Shown here: positions 34,901-42,375 of the stretch, piece by piece
Numbering within the stretch: position 1 is the first letter of the stretch
Layout: each line of letters starts with the position of its first letter
Assembly: GCF_017742215.1 (NCBI RefSeq)
Contig: NZ_JAGHKP010000003.1
Location: 1,271,634 to 1,335,633, forward strand
Direction of reading: 5' to 3'
DNA from: Chitinophaga chungangae
GTDB lineage: Bacteria; Bacteroidota; Bacteroidia; Chitinophagales; Chitinophagaceae
Length of the DNA: 64,000 bases
Made by a program: the position numbers and the translations under genes
The notes under the pieces: model-generated
What the model saw: the letters and a program-made list of their open reading frames with translations, nothing else
Databases searched by the model: none
What the model was told of the DNA's origin: nothing

Positions 34901-35088
34901 TTGGAACCTTCGATCAATACGGTAACGCCCGGCACTTTCCCCGATTTTTCGGAAACCGTGCCTTTCACGGTAATATCCGCCACCGGCGCGGCGTTTGCCG
35001 GAAGCGTTCCCCTTGCGGCCGCCAGTGCCTGGCCGCAGCCGGCAATAACGAGAAGGGAAAATATAAATGCGGCTAATCTGTTTTTCAT
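31984..35088 (-). CDS. SusC-family TonB-dependent receptor (partner of the SusD)
   Basis: A 1034-residue outer-membrane receptor from ATG 35088, with a signal ending near GQALAA. It has the carboxypeptidase-regulatory-like domain (GTVSEKSGKVPGVTVLIEG), then VVIKGYTSQTRANLTSAIST and a plug with LAGRVTGVLAT, PGPLILVDGVVRED and VYGARAVGGVILVTTKRG, and ends in a beta-barrel closing with NLSLGLNFSF. It lacks the STN domain present in the paralogue at 37003, so it does not by itself signal to the anti-sigma factor. A start at 35148 would add 20 unlikely residues. The long open frame on the plus strand within this gene is a by-product of codon use. Confidence 0.93.
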   Translation of the reverse strand: MKNRLAAFIFSLLVIAGCGQALAAARGTLPANAAPVADITVKGTVSEKSGKVPGVTVLIEGSNKHTITDENGNYAITVPANGVLVFSIVGYKTQRIPVNSRERIDVTMAEEVRGLDEVVIKGYTSQTRANLTSAISTVSGDELKQTATSNLTNALAGRVTGVLATTQSGRPGTGAWIQIRGRSSVNEPGPLILVDGVVREDFGNIDANDVASISILKDASATAVYGARAVGGVILVTTKRGQIGKPSISYSASTGIERPTKYPDMMTAYEYGTARNQAQLNAGFDPSNPSQASKFFTAEQLESFKTNSTDWFRETFKGNSTLSQHNLSVNGGTEAVSYFASLGYTDQQGMWDQYNYQRYNLRSNVDARISNTLKVGLNIDASRANTNAAGLDAYPIFMHAIQAAPIYRPYNTSGQFNYLNGQPNPVAETSETGYDRNRIETFGATLNAEQKLDVITTGLSLKGTVSIIRNSTFHKVFNTPYMVYKDNGEASLINVNNLNKTQLDQNVSEANQLTVNASLNYARQFGRHNVSAVALYEQLENKGFMMGGLKRDFVSSIKDELNASGPLEQSLSGTSTIGDARRSFVGILNYSYDNRYLLEASARRDGSYRFAESQRWGLFPAVSAGWRISEESFFKETKAFDFIDNLKLRASVGETGNDKISSFQFMDSYTYMQGKYPNIWPDFFPPVIENESQINLVSGVFPNYNLTWEKLVSKNIGLDATLFNNHVGIEADYFFRTTRDMLRPRILSTPATFGRRLPDENYAEMKSKGVEVTLSYRGNVNSFGYNFRVNFSYATNKLTRLDVPEGIADYQNSLGRPLNAMVGYVDMGLFQNQKEVDDWVNQFGSKPSVGDIRYADISGDGEVTEADQTQISNNSGAPLMVFGFSSELRWKNFDANIFFQGAGKRTIMLGEEAMVFFRAEVNNSFAYLNDYWTPENPGAKYPRPTIDYSNNNSRGSTFWMRDGAYLRLKSVNLGYSFGTLPWMRKRGMKLRVYAAGANLLTWSPFKEFDPELGDGTGRSYPQQRNLSLGLNFSF

Positions 35089-35119
35089 AATCGTTTTTTG
35101 ATGAATGCGAAAAATGTTT

Positions 35120-36223
35120 TTACGGGTTGATCCAGAGCTCGGCATCATCCGCCTGGAAATTCGGGCTCCAGTTATCCCCGGTATCCTGCGGCCTGTCCAT
35201 CATAAAACCGATCCTGGCCGTTCCGCCCGTTACGGTAAAATCGATGCTCAGCTGCGTGTAGCCGTTATTGCTGCCTACGGCCTTCCTTACTTCCGCCCCG
35301 CCGCCATTGGCCACCAGGTACATGCCCTCCATATCGCTGGAACTGATCCAGACCTTATACGTGTATTTGCCGTCTTCCAGCCCGGTGATCTGCTGGGTAA
35401 CGGAGCCTACGTAAGCCAGCTCGTATTTGTGCCCGTTCCCCGGGTCTACGGAAGGCGTCCAGAAAAGCAGGCAGCGCGTGCCGGATCTCGGGCTTTCCGC
35501 GATAAAAAAGCCGCCCCATCCCGGGCTGCCGGGATAACTTATCTTCACCGGTTCCCAGCCTGTAACCACGTAACTGTCCTTGGGGTCCATTTCAAAACCG
35601 GGGTTGGCGATCGTGATCTTTTCCGGCACCGTCAGCTTCGGCACCCTGATGCTGATCGTTCTCGTATTCTCGTTGCCCGTAGTGCTTTTGGCGGTCAGCA
35701 CCACGTTATACCTGCCGTTCGCCGCATACAGGTGTTCCGGCGATTCTTCCGTGGAAACAGGGCTTCCGTCGCCAAAATCCCAGGTGAAGGAGATGCCGTT
35801 CACGGATTGATTGGTGAACTTTATTTTCAGCGGGTTGCCCGGGTCTTCCGCATAAGAAAAATTGATCTGCGGGATAATGTCCACCGGTTTGGTGGTTACC
35901 GTCTGTTCTTTGGTGGATTCGGCGCCGGTAACGCTGGTTACTTTCAGGGTGATCGTATAATCTCCGGGCGTGGCGTAGGTATGCGTGGGCTCCGCTTCGT
36001 CCGAAACGGGGCTGCCGTCACCAAAATCCCAGGCGATGTTTTTTGCGTTCTTCGATTTGTTGGCCAGCTTCACCGTAAGGTTGTTGGGAGCCTGGATAGC
36101 GGCCGTAAAATCCGCAACGGCAACTACCCGCGAATACGGGGAAACATCTATTCCCCTGGTGCACGATTCCAATATTCCCGCGGTAAACAAAAGCAGGGAT
36201 ATTGCAGTAAAGATCTTTTTCAT
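35120..36223 (-). CDS. PKD-repeat lipoprotein, likely surface glycan-binding protein
   Basis: A 367-residue lipoprotein from ATG 36223 with signal peptide ending LESC, Cys20. Two PKD domains follow, each with the WDFGDGSPVS motif (at about residues 64-73 and 154-163), and a C-terminal carbohydrate-binding-like beta-sandwich with IANPGFEMDPKDSYVVTGWE. Such modules usually hold a surface glycan in the position of SusE/SusF-like proteins. The gene lies between the F5/8-type protein and the second SusC, so it is part of the transport complex region. The frame continues upstream to 36514 but only reads through the neighbouring gene. Confidence 0.8.
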   Translation of the reverse strand: MKKIFTAISLLLFTAGILESCTRGIDVSPYSRVVAVADFTAAIQAPNNLTVKLANKSKNAKNIAWDFGDGSPVSDEAEPTHTYATPGDYTITLKVTSVTGAESTKEQTVTTKPVDIIPQINFSYAEDPGNPLKIKFTNQSVNGISFTWDFGDGSPVSTEESPEHLYAANGRYNVVLTAKSTTGNENTRTISIRVPKLTVPEKITIANPGFEMDPKDSYVVTGWEPVKISYPGSPGWGGFFIAESPRSGTRCLLFWTPSVDPGNGHKYELAYVGSVTQQITGLEDGKYTYKVWISSSDMEGMYLVANGGGAEVRKAVGSNNGYTQLSIDFTVTGGTARIGFMMDRPQDTGDNWSPNFQADDAELWINP

Positions 36224-36260
36224 ACAGTCTTTATTTAAGTAAGTGGAGAGCGGTCTCCGT

Positions 36261-36761
36261 TTATTTTTTTTCGTAAAACAGGCGCCATTCAGACAGCTGG
36301 GTGGCCTGGTCGCCGTTGTTGGAAGTGATCTGAAGCCGGTAATAGGTGTAGGGAGTGGTATTCTCGAAGGAATATACTTTTGTCTCCATCCTTTCTTCGA
36401 AGCTTTCTTTGGCCTGGCTGTCCAGCTTAACCCACTTTTTGCCGTCGACGGACCCGAGCAGTTTCCAGTTCCTGGGATCTCTTGCGGGTACGTCGTTTGC
36501 AGACGACAGGGCATATTGATTCACAATGACCGGTTCGGGCGACTGGTACTGTATCCACAGGTTGCTGGAGAAGCCGTAACAATACTTGGTGTTTTTGTTG
36601 TTGTCGAACAGCTTGTCCGCGTCTTCTTCAATTTTTTCCGGAACGAACTGTGCTTTTTTTGTGCCGCCGTTGCCGGTGATGTCCGTTACCTGTGCGAACA
36701 ACGGGCCGGAGGAAAGCGAGCAGGCGATGATCCCCGCTGCGTAGAACAATTTCTTTTTCAT
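36261..36761 (-). CDS. F5/8-type C (discoidin/CBM32-like) secreted protein
   Basis: A 166-residue exported protein; MKKKLFYAAGIIACSLSSGP begins the signal peptide, which ends at FAQ. The mature protein is a single F5/8-type C domain: DADKLFDNNKNTKYC, LWIQYQSPEPVIVNQYAL, ARDPRNWKLLGSVDGKKW and TYYRLQITSNNGD are the usual marks. Such domains bind fucose or galactose residues, which fits the fucosidases nearby (inference). Not lipid-anchored. It lies between the orphan SusC and the PKD lipoprotein and could be a soluble periplasmic or surface accessory. Confidence 0.85.
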   Translation of the reverse strand: MKKKLFYAAGIIACSLSSGPLFAQVTDITGNGGTKKAQFVPEKIEEDADKLFDNNKNTKYCYGFSSNLWIQYQSPEPVIVNQYALSSANDVPARDPRNWKLLGSVDGKKWVKLDSQAKESFEERMETKVYSFENTTPYTYYRLQITSNNGDQATQLSEWRLFYEKK

Positions 36762-36803
36762 AACTGAAGTGAATTGATGTTTGGTTGTTTAACATGTCTG
36801 CTT

Positions 36804-36922
36804 AAAAAGTATGCGCAATAGATCGCCAGGGGCGGATGATGGTCCGCACCGGCAAGGTTTGCCCGATAAAAAAGTATATGCAATACATTCCCGGGTGCGG
36901 ACCGTACGTTGGTCTGCACCGG
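36804..36922. repeat. Tandem imperfect ~50-bp hairpin repeats after the STN-type SusC
   Basis: Two similar segments, 36804-36852 and 36869-36922, each begin AAAAAGTATRYGCAATA and end TGGTCYGCACCGG. Each can fold: the second as GGTGCGGACC / GGTCTGCACC. They sit in the 241-bp gap after the SusC gene and may mark an mRNA processing or attenuation site. Confidence 0.55.
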
Positions 36923-37002
36923 TTAAAATGCTCCTGTTCTTTTTGTCGTTGTTTCCCGCGATTGCCGCACAGGCAGGCGGTTCCCCCCCTGTTACACGCG
37001 GT

Positions 37003-40000
37003 TTAAAATGAAAGCCCCGCGCCTACCGTGAAATTCCTCATTTGCGGATAATAATATCCCACCCCGTTCTCCGCCTCCGGATCAAACTCCCTGAAAGGGC
37101 TCCAGGTGAGCAGGTTTGCCCCGGCGGCATATACGCGCAGTTTCCCGTTATTTTTTTTCAGCCACGGCCAGTTGAACGTATACCCTATATTGACTGTTTT
37201 TAAACGGAGGTACGACGCGTCCCTCAGCCAGAAGGTCGAATACCTGTTATTGTTGAAGCTCGCGTCTATAGCGGCGCGCGGGTATTTTGCGTCCTCATTC
37301 CCGGGCGACCATGCGTCCATCAGGTACGCGAATGAATTATACCTGCCGCCGCGGAAAAGCGTGATCGCTTCCATGCTCAGCATCAGCGACCGCCTGGCAG
37401 CGCCCTGGAATAAAAAGTCCATGTCGAGATTTTTCCAGCGCAGGCCGCCTGAAATGCCGTACGTAAGCTGCGGCAATATATCGTACGGGCCGATCACGTC
37501 CTGGTCCTGGTCAGTGATCTGGCCGTCGCCGTTCACGTCCACATACCTGATATCTCCCGGCGACTGCCGCTGGCCGAATTGCATTCCGCCATACCATTGC
37601 TCCACTTCCGCTTCCGACCGGAAAATTCCCGCGGCCCTGTACCCTACCTGGAAACCGATCGGCCTGCCCTGCCGTTTTTCCCAGGAAGGGCCGTTCTCCG
37701 GATCGTCTATCCTCGTAATTTCATTTGCGGCGAAGGTGCCCTGTATGCCCACGTTGTATTGCAGCGCCCGGGTATGCCCGTTATAATGCAGCACCAGCTC
37801 CCATCCGTTGCTTTTCATTTCGGCATAATTCTCTTTGGGCAGCCGTCTGCCGAATGTCGCCGGAACGGAACGGGCCCTGTCCCACAGCATATCCGTCGTG
37901 GTGCGGAAAAAATAATCGAAATTCAATTCCAGCCTGCCCTTCAGCACTGTGGCGTCTACCCCGATGTTAGCCGTGCGCAGTTTTTCCCAGGTGATGTTCC
38001 GGTTGGCGTATACGCCGTTGTACAATACGATGGCAGGCTCGTTATCCAGCACCGGCGCATAGAACGGCGGAAAACTCCCGGGCACCTGCCCCTGCGAAAA
38101 AAAATATTCATTGAGGTACTGGTACGCGCCTACGTTATCGTTTCCCGTGATGCCGGCGGAGGCTCTCAGTTTCAGGTCGCTGAAAAAAACGGCGTCGCGT
38201 AAAAACGGCTCTTCCGACAAACGCCATCCCGCCGAAACGGAAGGGAAAAGCCCCCATCTTTTGCCCGGAGGGAAACGGAAAGAACCGTCGTAACGTACGG
38301 TGGCGTTTACCAGGTACCGGTTATTGTAAGTGAAATTCACGATGCCGACCAGCGAACGCCTTGCATCGTCGATAGCCGATCTTCCGTCGATGGTTTGCTG
38401 GCCGGGGCCGCTGGCGTAAAAATAATCCTGCGAATTGGTGGGAAACTCGCGCCGGCTGGCGTTAAAATAATCGCTGTTCTGCCCGATCTCCTCATATAAG
38501 GCAAGCGCGCTGAGCTCGTTTTTCCCTGCCGTTTTCGCGTAATTCAGTGAGATGTTGTAAGTGTTATTGGTAAACTGCCGCGATTCCTGGAACAAAGACG
38601 TGTTTACCTGGTCGCCGATGCCGATAGACCGTACGCCGGTGATGTTTCCCTGGCCGTCTTCGCTGTACAACAGGTAAGGCGTTCTCCACCATTTCTGGAA
38701 ATATTGCCTTCTCACAATGGCTGCGGTGCCTTTTACGGACAAACCTTTTGTAATGAAAGGCAGTTGTTGTTCAAAGAATATTGTGCCCTGGAACACTTCG
38801 TCGCGCTGCGTATTCTCCCCGCTTTCCCTGATGTCCGCAAGCGGATGCGGGATCATGGCGTCGTAAAACCTTCCGCTGGCCGTATATGCGGGAATAACGG
38901 GCGGCGATTGTACGGTATGCTCGAAAATATTGTAAGCGTCCAGGCCGGCGGCGCGGGTAGTGCTGCGCCTTGCTTCGAGGTTGAGCCCCGCGGTGAGCGT
39001 TGCATTGATGCGCGCGTCTACGTTAGACCGCAGGTTGATCCGCCTGAAATTGTAAGCATCCCATAATCCCTTCTGGTAGGCGGTTCCCAGCATCCCGAAA
39101 TAGCGGATATTTTCGGAGCCGCCTCTGATGGAAATATTCTGCTGCGATAAAGCGCCTCTTTTTGAAAAAACGGTCTTCCACCAGTCGGTGCCCGCTTTGC
39201 CTGATCTAAAATCCTCCAGCTGCCGCGCGGAATAGAACCTGCCGGCCTGGGCCGGGTTTCGGGGATCGTAGCCGGCGTTGAGGTTGGCCTGGTTCCACAA
39301 AGTGGCGTATTCGTATGCATTCATCAGGCGCGGATATTGTGTCGGGCTTTCCGTGCCGGTGGAACCGTTCCAGGTAACCACGGGCTTGCCGGCCGTTCCC
39401 CGTTTCGTGGTGATGAGGATCACGCCGCCCGCCGCCCTGGCGCCGTATACCGACGCGGCCGCCGCATCTTTCAGTACGGAGACCGTTTCCACTTCATACG
39501 GGTTGATATTGCCATATTCGTCGTTCCGCACGATGCCGTCTATCACCACCAGCGGCCCCGGTTCGTTGAGCGATACTTTTCCCCTGATCCGGAAATACGC
39601 GCCGATGCCCGGCCGGCCGCTGGTGGTGGTGGCGAGTATTCCGGGCACTCTTCCCGCAAGGGCATTGGAGATATTCAGGGTCGGCGCTTTTTGTATTTCA
39701 GTGCCGGGCACGGTAGTGATGGCGCTGATGATATTCCGTTTTTTCTGCGTATTGTAGCCCACCACCACTACCTGCTCGAGCGATCTCGTATCATTTTCGA
39801 GCGTGATGAAAACGGGGGCTGTGCGTTTTTCCTTTAACGCCGCTTCCTGCGCAACATAACCGACCATGCGCGCCTGCAACACGGCGGGCAACGTTACCTG
39901 TTCCAGCGCGAATGCTCCCGCAGTGTCGGTTGTAGTGCCGCGGCCGCTGTTCTTGATGATGATCGTCGCACCCGGCAATGGCGTTCCCTCTTCGCTGAAA

Positions 40001-40452
40001 ACCCTGCCCCGTATCGTGCAGCTGCTGTCTGTCTCATTTTTTCTCCGGAGAATGGCGATGCTGTTCCGGTTCACTTTGTAAACGAGCGGGGTATTGTTCA
40101 GCAGCAGGTCGAGCGTTTCCTCCACGGAACGCGTGCCTGCAGGCAGGTTCCAGTGCCGGTACGGGCTTAGCAGCAGCTCGACGTAAGCAAACCTGAAACC
40201 GGTCTGCTGTTCTATCTTCTGAAAACCTGCTTCCAGCGGCTCATTTTTTAAGCTGATCGTAACCATTGTGCTTTTTATATTTTGACCATTCACGGGCATC
40301 GCCGGCAATAAATTGACGAAAATAAAGAGTAAAGCAGGTGACAAAAGACCGAGGCGCATATAGGTACACGTTTTCAGGAGACATTCCGGACGGGCACGGC
40401 ATCGCCGCACCATTCCGTAATGAAAAATTTCATAACTTGGATATGTTTTCAA
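37003..40452 (-). CDS. SusC-family receptor with N-terminal STN signalling domain
   Basis: A 1149-residue outer-membrane TonB-dependent receptor. After a long leader come the STN (secretin/TonB short N-terminal) domain at about 58-140 (LEAGFQKIEQQTGFRFAYVE), then the regulatory-like domain (GRVFSEEGTPLPGATIIIKN), the plug (LAGRVPGILATT, PLVVIDGIVRND, YGARAAGGVILITTKRG) and the barrel closing FTVGAGLSF. The STN domain lets ligand loading signal to the FecR anti-sigma, whose gene precedes it. There is no SusD directly next to it; instead an F5/8 protein and a PKD lipoprotein follow. Start sites at 40413 or 40359 are also possible. Confidence 0.92.
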   Translation of the reverse strand: MKTYPSYEIFHYGMVRRCRARPECLLKTCTYMRLGLLSPALLFIFVNLLPAMPVNGQNIKSTMVTISLKNEPLEAGFQKIEQQTGFRFAYVELLLSPYRHWNLPAGTRSVEETLDLLLNNTPLVYKVNRNSIAILRRKNETDSSCTIRGRVFSEEGTPLPGATIIIKNSGRGTTTDTAGAFALEQVTLPAVLQARMVGYVAQEAALKEKRTAPVFITLENDTRSLEQVVVVGYNTQKKRNIISAITTVPGTEIQKAPTLNISNALAGRVPGILATTTSGRPGIGAYFRIRGKVSLNEPGPLVVIDGIVRNDEYGNINPYEVETVSVLKDAAAASVYGARAAGGVILITTKRGTAGKPVVTWNGSTGTESPTQYPRLMNAYEYATLWNQANLNAGYDPRNPAQAGRFYSARQLEDFRSGKAGTDWWKTVFSKRGALSQQNISIRGGSENIRYFGMLGTAYQKGLWDAYNFRRINLRSNVDARINATLTAGLNLEARRSTTRAAGLDAYNIFEHTVQSPPVIPAYTASGRFYDAMIPHPLADIRESGENTQRDEVFQGTIFFEQQLPFITKGLSVKGTAAIVRRQYFQKWWRTPYLLYSEDGQGNITGVRSIGIGDQVNTSLFQESRQFTNNTYNISLNYAKTAGKNELSALALYEEIGQNSDYFNASRREFPTNSQDYFYASGPGQQTIDGRSAIDDARRSLVGIVNFTYNNRYLVNATVRYDGSFRFPPGKRWGLFPSVSAGWRLSEEPFLRDAVFFSDLKLRASAGITGNDNVGAYQYLNEYFFSQGQVPGSFPPFYAPVLDNEPAIVLYNGVYANRNITWEKLRTANIGVDATVLKGRLELNFDYFFRTTTDMLWDRARSVPATFGRRLPKENYAEMKSNGWELVLHYNGHTRALQYNVGIQGTFAANEITRIDDPENGPSWEKRQGRPIGFQVGYRAAGIFRSEAEVEQWYGGMQFGQRQSPGDIRYVDVNGDGQITDQDQDVIGPYDILPQLTYGISGGLRWKNLDMDFLFQGAARRSLMLSMEAITLFRGGRYNSFAYLMDAWSPGNEDAKYPRAAIDASFNNNRYSTFWLRDASYLRLKTVNIGYTFNWPWLKKNNGKLRVYAAGANLLTWSPFREFDPEAENGVGYYYPQMRNFTVGAGLSF

Positions 40453-40476
40453 GTACTCGAAACACTTAAAACGCCG

Positions 40477-40505
40477 GGCTATGCTGATCCCAAGTCAGCG
40501 TAGCC
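40477..40505. promoter_or_regulatory. Hairpin between fecR and SusC genes
   Basis: GGCTATGCTGA and TCAGCGTAGCC pair (one G-T wobble) around a 7-base loop in the 81-bp gap. The T-run lies on the plus strand, so it is not a classical terminator for the operon. A hairpin occurs at the same place in the second locus (47023). Confidence 0.55.
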
Positions 40506-40533
40506 TTTTTTCGGTATATGCTTTATTCTTTTT

Positions 40534-41568
40534 TTATTCTTTCCCCGTACATCCGTCACCATCCAGCCAGATGGTATCGTTTTCTTTTTGCCATTTGATG
40601 TCCGTCACCGCCGTGATCACGTCCAGCACCTGCTCCAGCTTGTTATCGCTCAGGAATGTGCCTGTGAACCTGCAATGGCGCAGCGCTTCGTTGCGGAAGC
40701 GGATGCTCGCGTCATAATGATCGTTCAGAACGGCAACGGCCTCTCCCAGCGTCATGTTCTTGAAAAAAAGGTTCTGCCGTTTCCATGCCGTTACCTGCCG
40801 CACGTCCACTACACGCTGCAAGGCCGTTCCAGATGCTTTGTCCGCTACGATCTGATCGTTGCGGACCAGTATGCCCAACGTTTTTTCTTCTCCCGACACT
40901 TTCACTTTTCCGCTGGCAACGGTCACGATCACGTCCTGTTCCCCGGGATAATTGCGGATATTGAACCGGGTGCCCAACACCGTAGTGGTAAATTTCCCGG
41001 TATGCACTGTAAAGGGCTGCCCGGGCCGTTCCTGCACGTCAAAATAGGCTTCGCCGGTCAGGTATACGTCCCGGCTGTTACCGGAGAATACGGGGGGATA
41101 ATCCAGCTTGCTGTTACTGTTCAATATGGCGGTGGTGCCGTCAGGCAAACTGATCACCTGGCGTACCGGCGAAGGCGCATGGTCCGCGGCCAGCGATGGT
41201 GCGGCCTGTTCCTCTTTCCCGCTCCGTTGCCACCAGGCCAGCGCAAGGCAGGCAAATAATACCGCCGCTATTTTTAAGGTCTTTACCAGCGGCTGATAGC
41301 GTTTTTTATTATGAAGCCTGTTGTAGTCCGGCTGCTGCGCCTCCGCCCTTTCCCGGATGCTTGCATAGATCTTTTCCTGATCCGCCTTTCCGGACGGTTG
41401 ATGTTCCGGTGGTATCTTGTCCCATAACGCCATCATCTCTTCGCTCACCAGGTCGTTCTCAGACAGCTGCGACATCAATTGCCAGAATTCGGTCAATTCG
41501 CTTTTGCTGCAATTGTTCTGCAAATATTTTTCGAACAGGTATTTTAACCTGATGGGATTGGATGACAT
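40534..41568 (-). CDS. FecR-family anti-sigma factor
   Basis: A 344-residue protein with an N-terminal helical sigma-binding region (LFEKYLQNNCSKSELTEFWQ), one membrane helix near residues 95-113 (LKIAAVLFACLALAWWQ) and a periplasmic FecR domain with VISLPDGTTAILNSNSKLDY, VYLTGEAYFDV and FTVHTGKFTTTVLGTRFNI, closing with LEQVLDVITAVTDI. It inhibits the ECF sigma factor from the gene upstream and is relieved when the STN domain of the downstream SusC is loaded. The order sigma-FecR-SusC with short gaps fits one transcript. Confidence 0.92.
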   Translation of the reverse strand: MSSNPIRLKYLFEKYLQNNCSKSELTEFWQLMSQLSENDLVSEEMMALWDKIPPEHQPSGKADQEKIYASIRERAEAQQPDYNRLHNKKRYQPLVKTLKIAAVLFACLALAWWQRSGKEEQAAPSLAADHAPSPVRQVISLPDGTTAILNSNSKLDYPPVFSGNSRDVYLTGEAYFDVQERPGQPFTVHTGKFTTTVLGTRFNIRNYPGEQDVIVTVASGKVKVSGEEKTLGILVRNDQIVADKASGTALQRVVDVRQVTAWKRQNLFFKNMTLGEAVAVLNDHYDASIRFRNEALRHCRFTGTFLSDNKLEQVLDVITAVTDIKWQKENDTIWLDGDGCTGKE

Positions 41569-41641
41569 AAATATAAGACTGGTAAAAGGTGAAGGTAGTA
41601 CTATCGGCCGGCCGGATTTTTTTTCCGGCGAGGGACGACGG

Positions 41642-42238
41642 TCAGGATGAAAAGTAAATACCGAGCGCTATCAGCGGTTCGATATCATTGTTTTTCAGGT
41701 AGTGGCGGATGGATTTCAGGGCTTCGGCCATGCTGTTGCGGACGGTATGGCGGGATAAGTTCAGCTGCCTGGCGATCTGGTCATGCGTTAATCCTTTCTC
41801 CCTGCTGAGCGTGAAAATAAGACGGCGCTGGGGCGATAACTGCAGAATGGCCTGCTGGAGTATGGTTTTCGATTCACCGTCCAGCAGCCGGTGATCGGCG
41901 CCGCAGGTTTCTTCCGTTTCCATTTCACGGGCAACGATCCGCTTCAGCTGCTCGTCCCGGCTGGCTATCTTGAAAAAATCCATGGCTTTGTTGTAGGCTA
42001 CTTTTCGCAGGAAGCTGTCCAGGTGCTGGATGTTCAGCAGCAATTCCCTGCCTGTCCACAACTTCAGGAAAATGTCTATCACGATCTCTTCGGTAATTTC
42101 CGGGGATTTGATGATCCGGATCAGGTAGTTGTACAACTTCGCCCAGTACAGGTCATAAAATTGCCTGAACGCACGTTCGTTTCCCTCGGCGATCTGCAGC
42201 AGGAGCTCTTTTTCGATATCGGCGGTATGGGATGGCAA
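41642..42238 (-). CDS. ECF sigma factor (Bacteroidetes SusC/FecR type)
   Basis: A 198-residue sigma-70 relative of the ECF type. Region 2 is seen in NERAFRQFYDLYWAKLYNYL and ITEEIVIDIFLKLW; region 4 in LSPQRRLIFTLSREKGLTHD followed by LNLSRHTVRNSMAEAL. It would transcribe the SusC/SusD genes when released by the adjacent FecR. The gene starts 138 bp after the sulfatase stop and has a -7-like element in front, so it probably has its own promoter. The C-terminus is not extended. Confidence 0.92.
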   Translation of the reverse strand: MPSHTADIEKELLLQIAEGNERAFRQFYDLYWAKLYNYLIRIIKSPEITEEIVIDIFLKLWTGRELLLNIQHLDSFLRKVAYNKAMDFFKIASRDEQLKRIVAREMETEETCGADHRLLDGESKTILQQAILQLSPQRRLIFTLSREKGLTHDQIARQLNLSRHTVRNSMAEALKSIRHYLKNNDIEPLIALGIYFSS

Positions 42239-42263
42239 GTCTGTAATTTTGATTGATATGGAT

Positions 42264-42271
42264 CAAAAGTA
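42264..42271 (-). promoter_or_regulatory. -7 element candidate before the sigma gene
   Basis: TACTTTTG on the minus strand fits TAnnTTTG and lies 25 bp before the sigma start codon. No TTTG -33 element is seen at the usual distance. Confidence 0.35.
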
Positions 42272-42375
42272 GCAATTTCCTTACATTCCCGCCACTACCC
42301 GGTCAAATCTCTTCGCAGGCGGGCTTTGCGGCGCCCTGTTCGGCACGGTCGTTCAAATTATTCTTGTCTGTCCCG

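Noticed and set aside
32911..35076. Long open frame of 721 codons on the plus strand inside the SusC gene
   Set aside because: It is antisense to a clear SusC receptor and has no recognisable domain; the frame stays open because of codon bias on the other strand.
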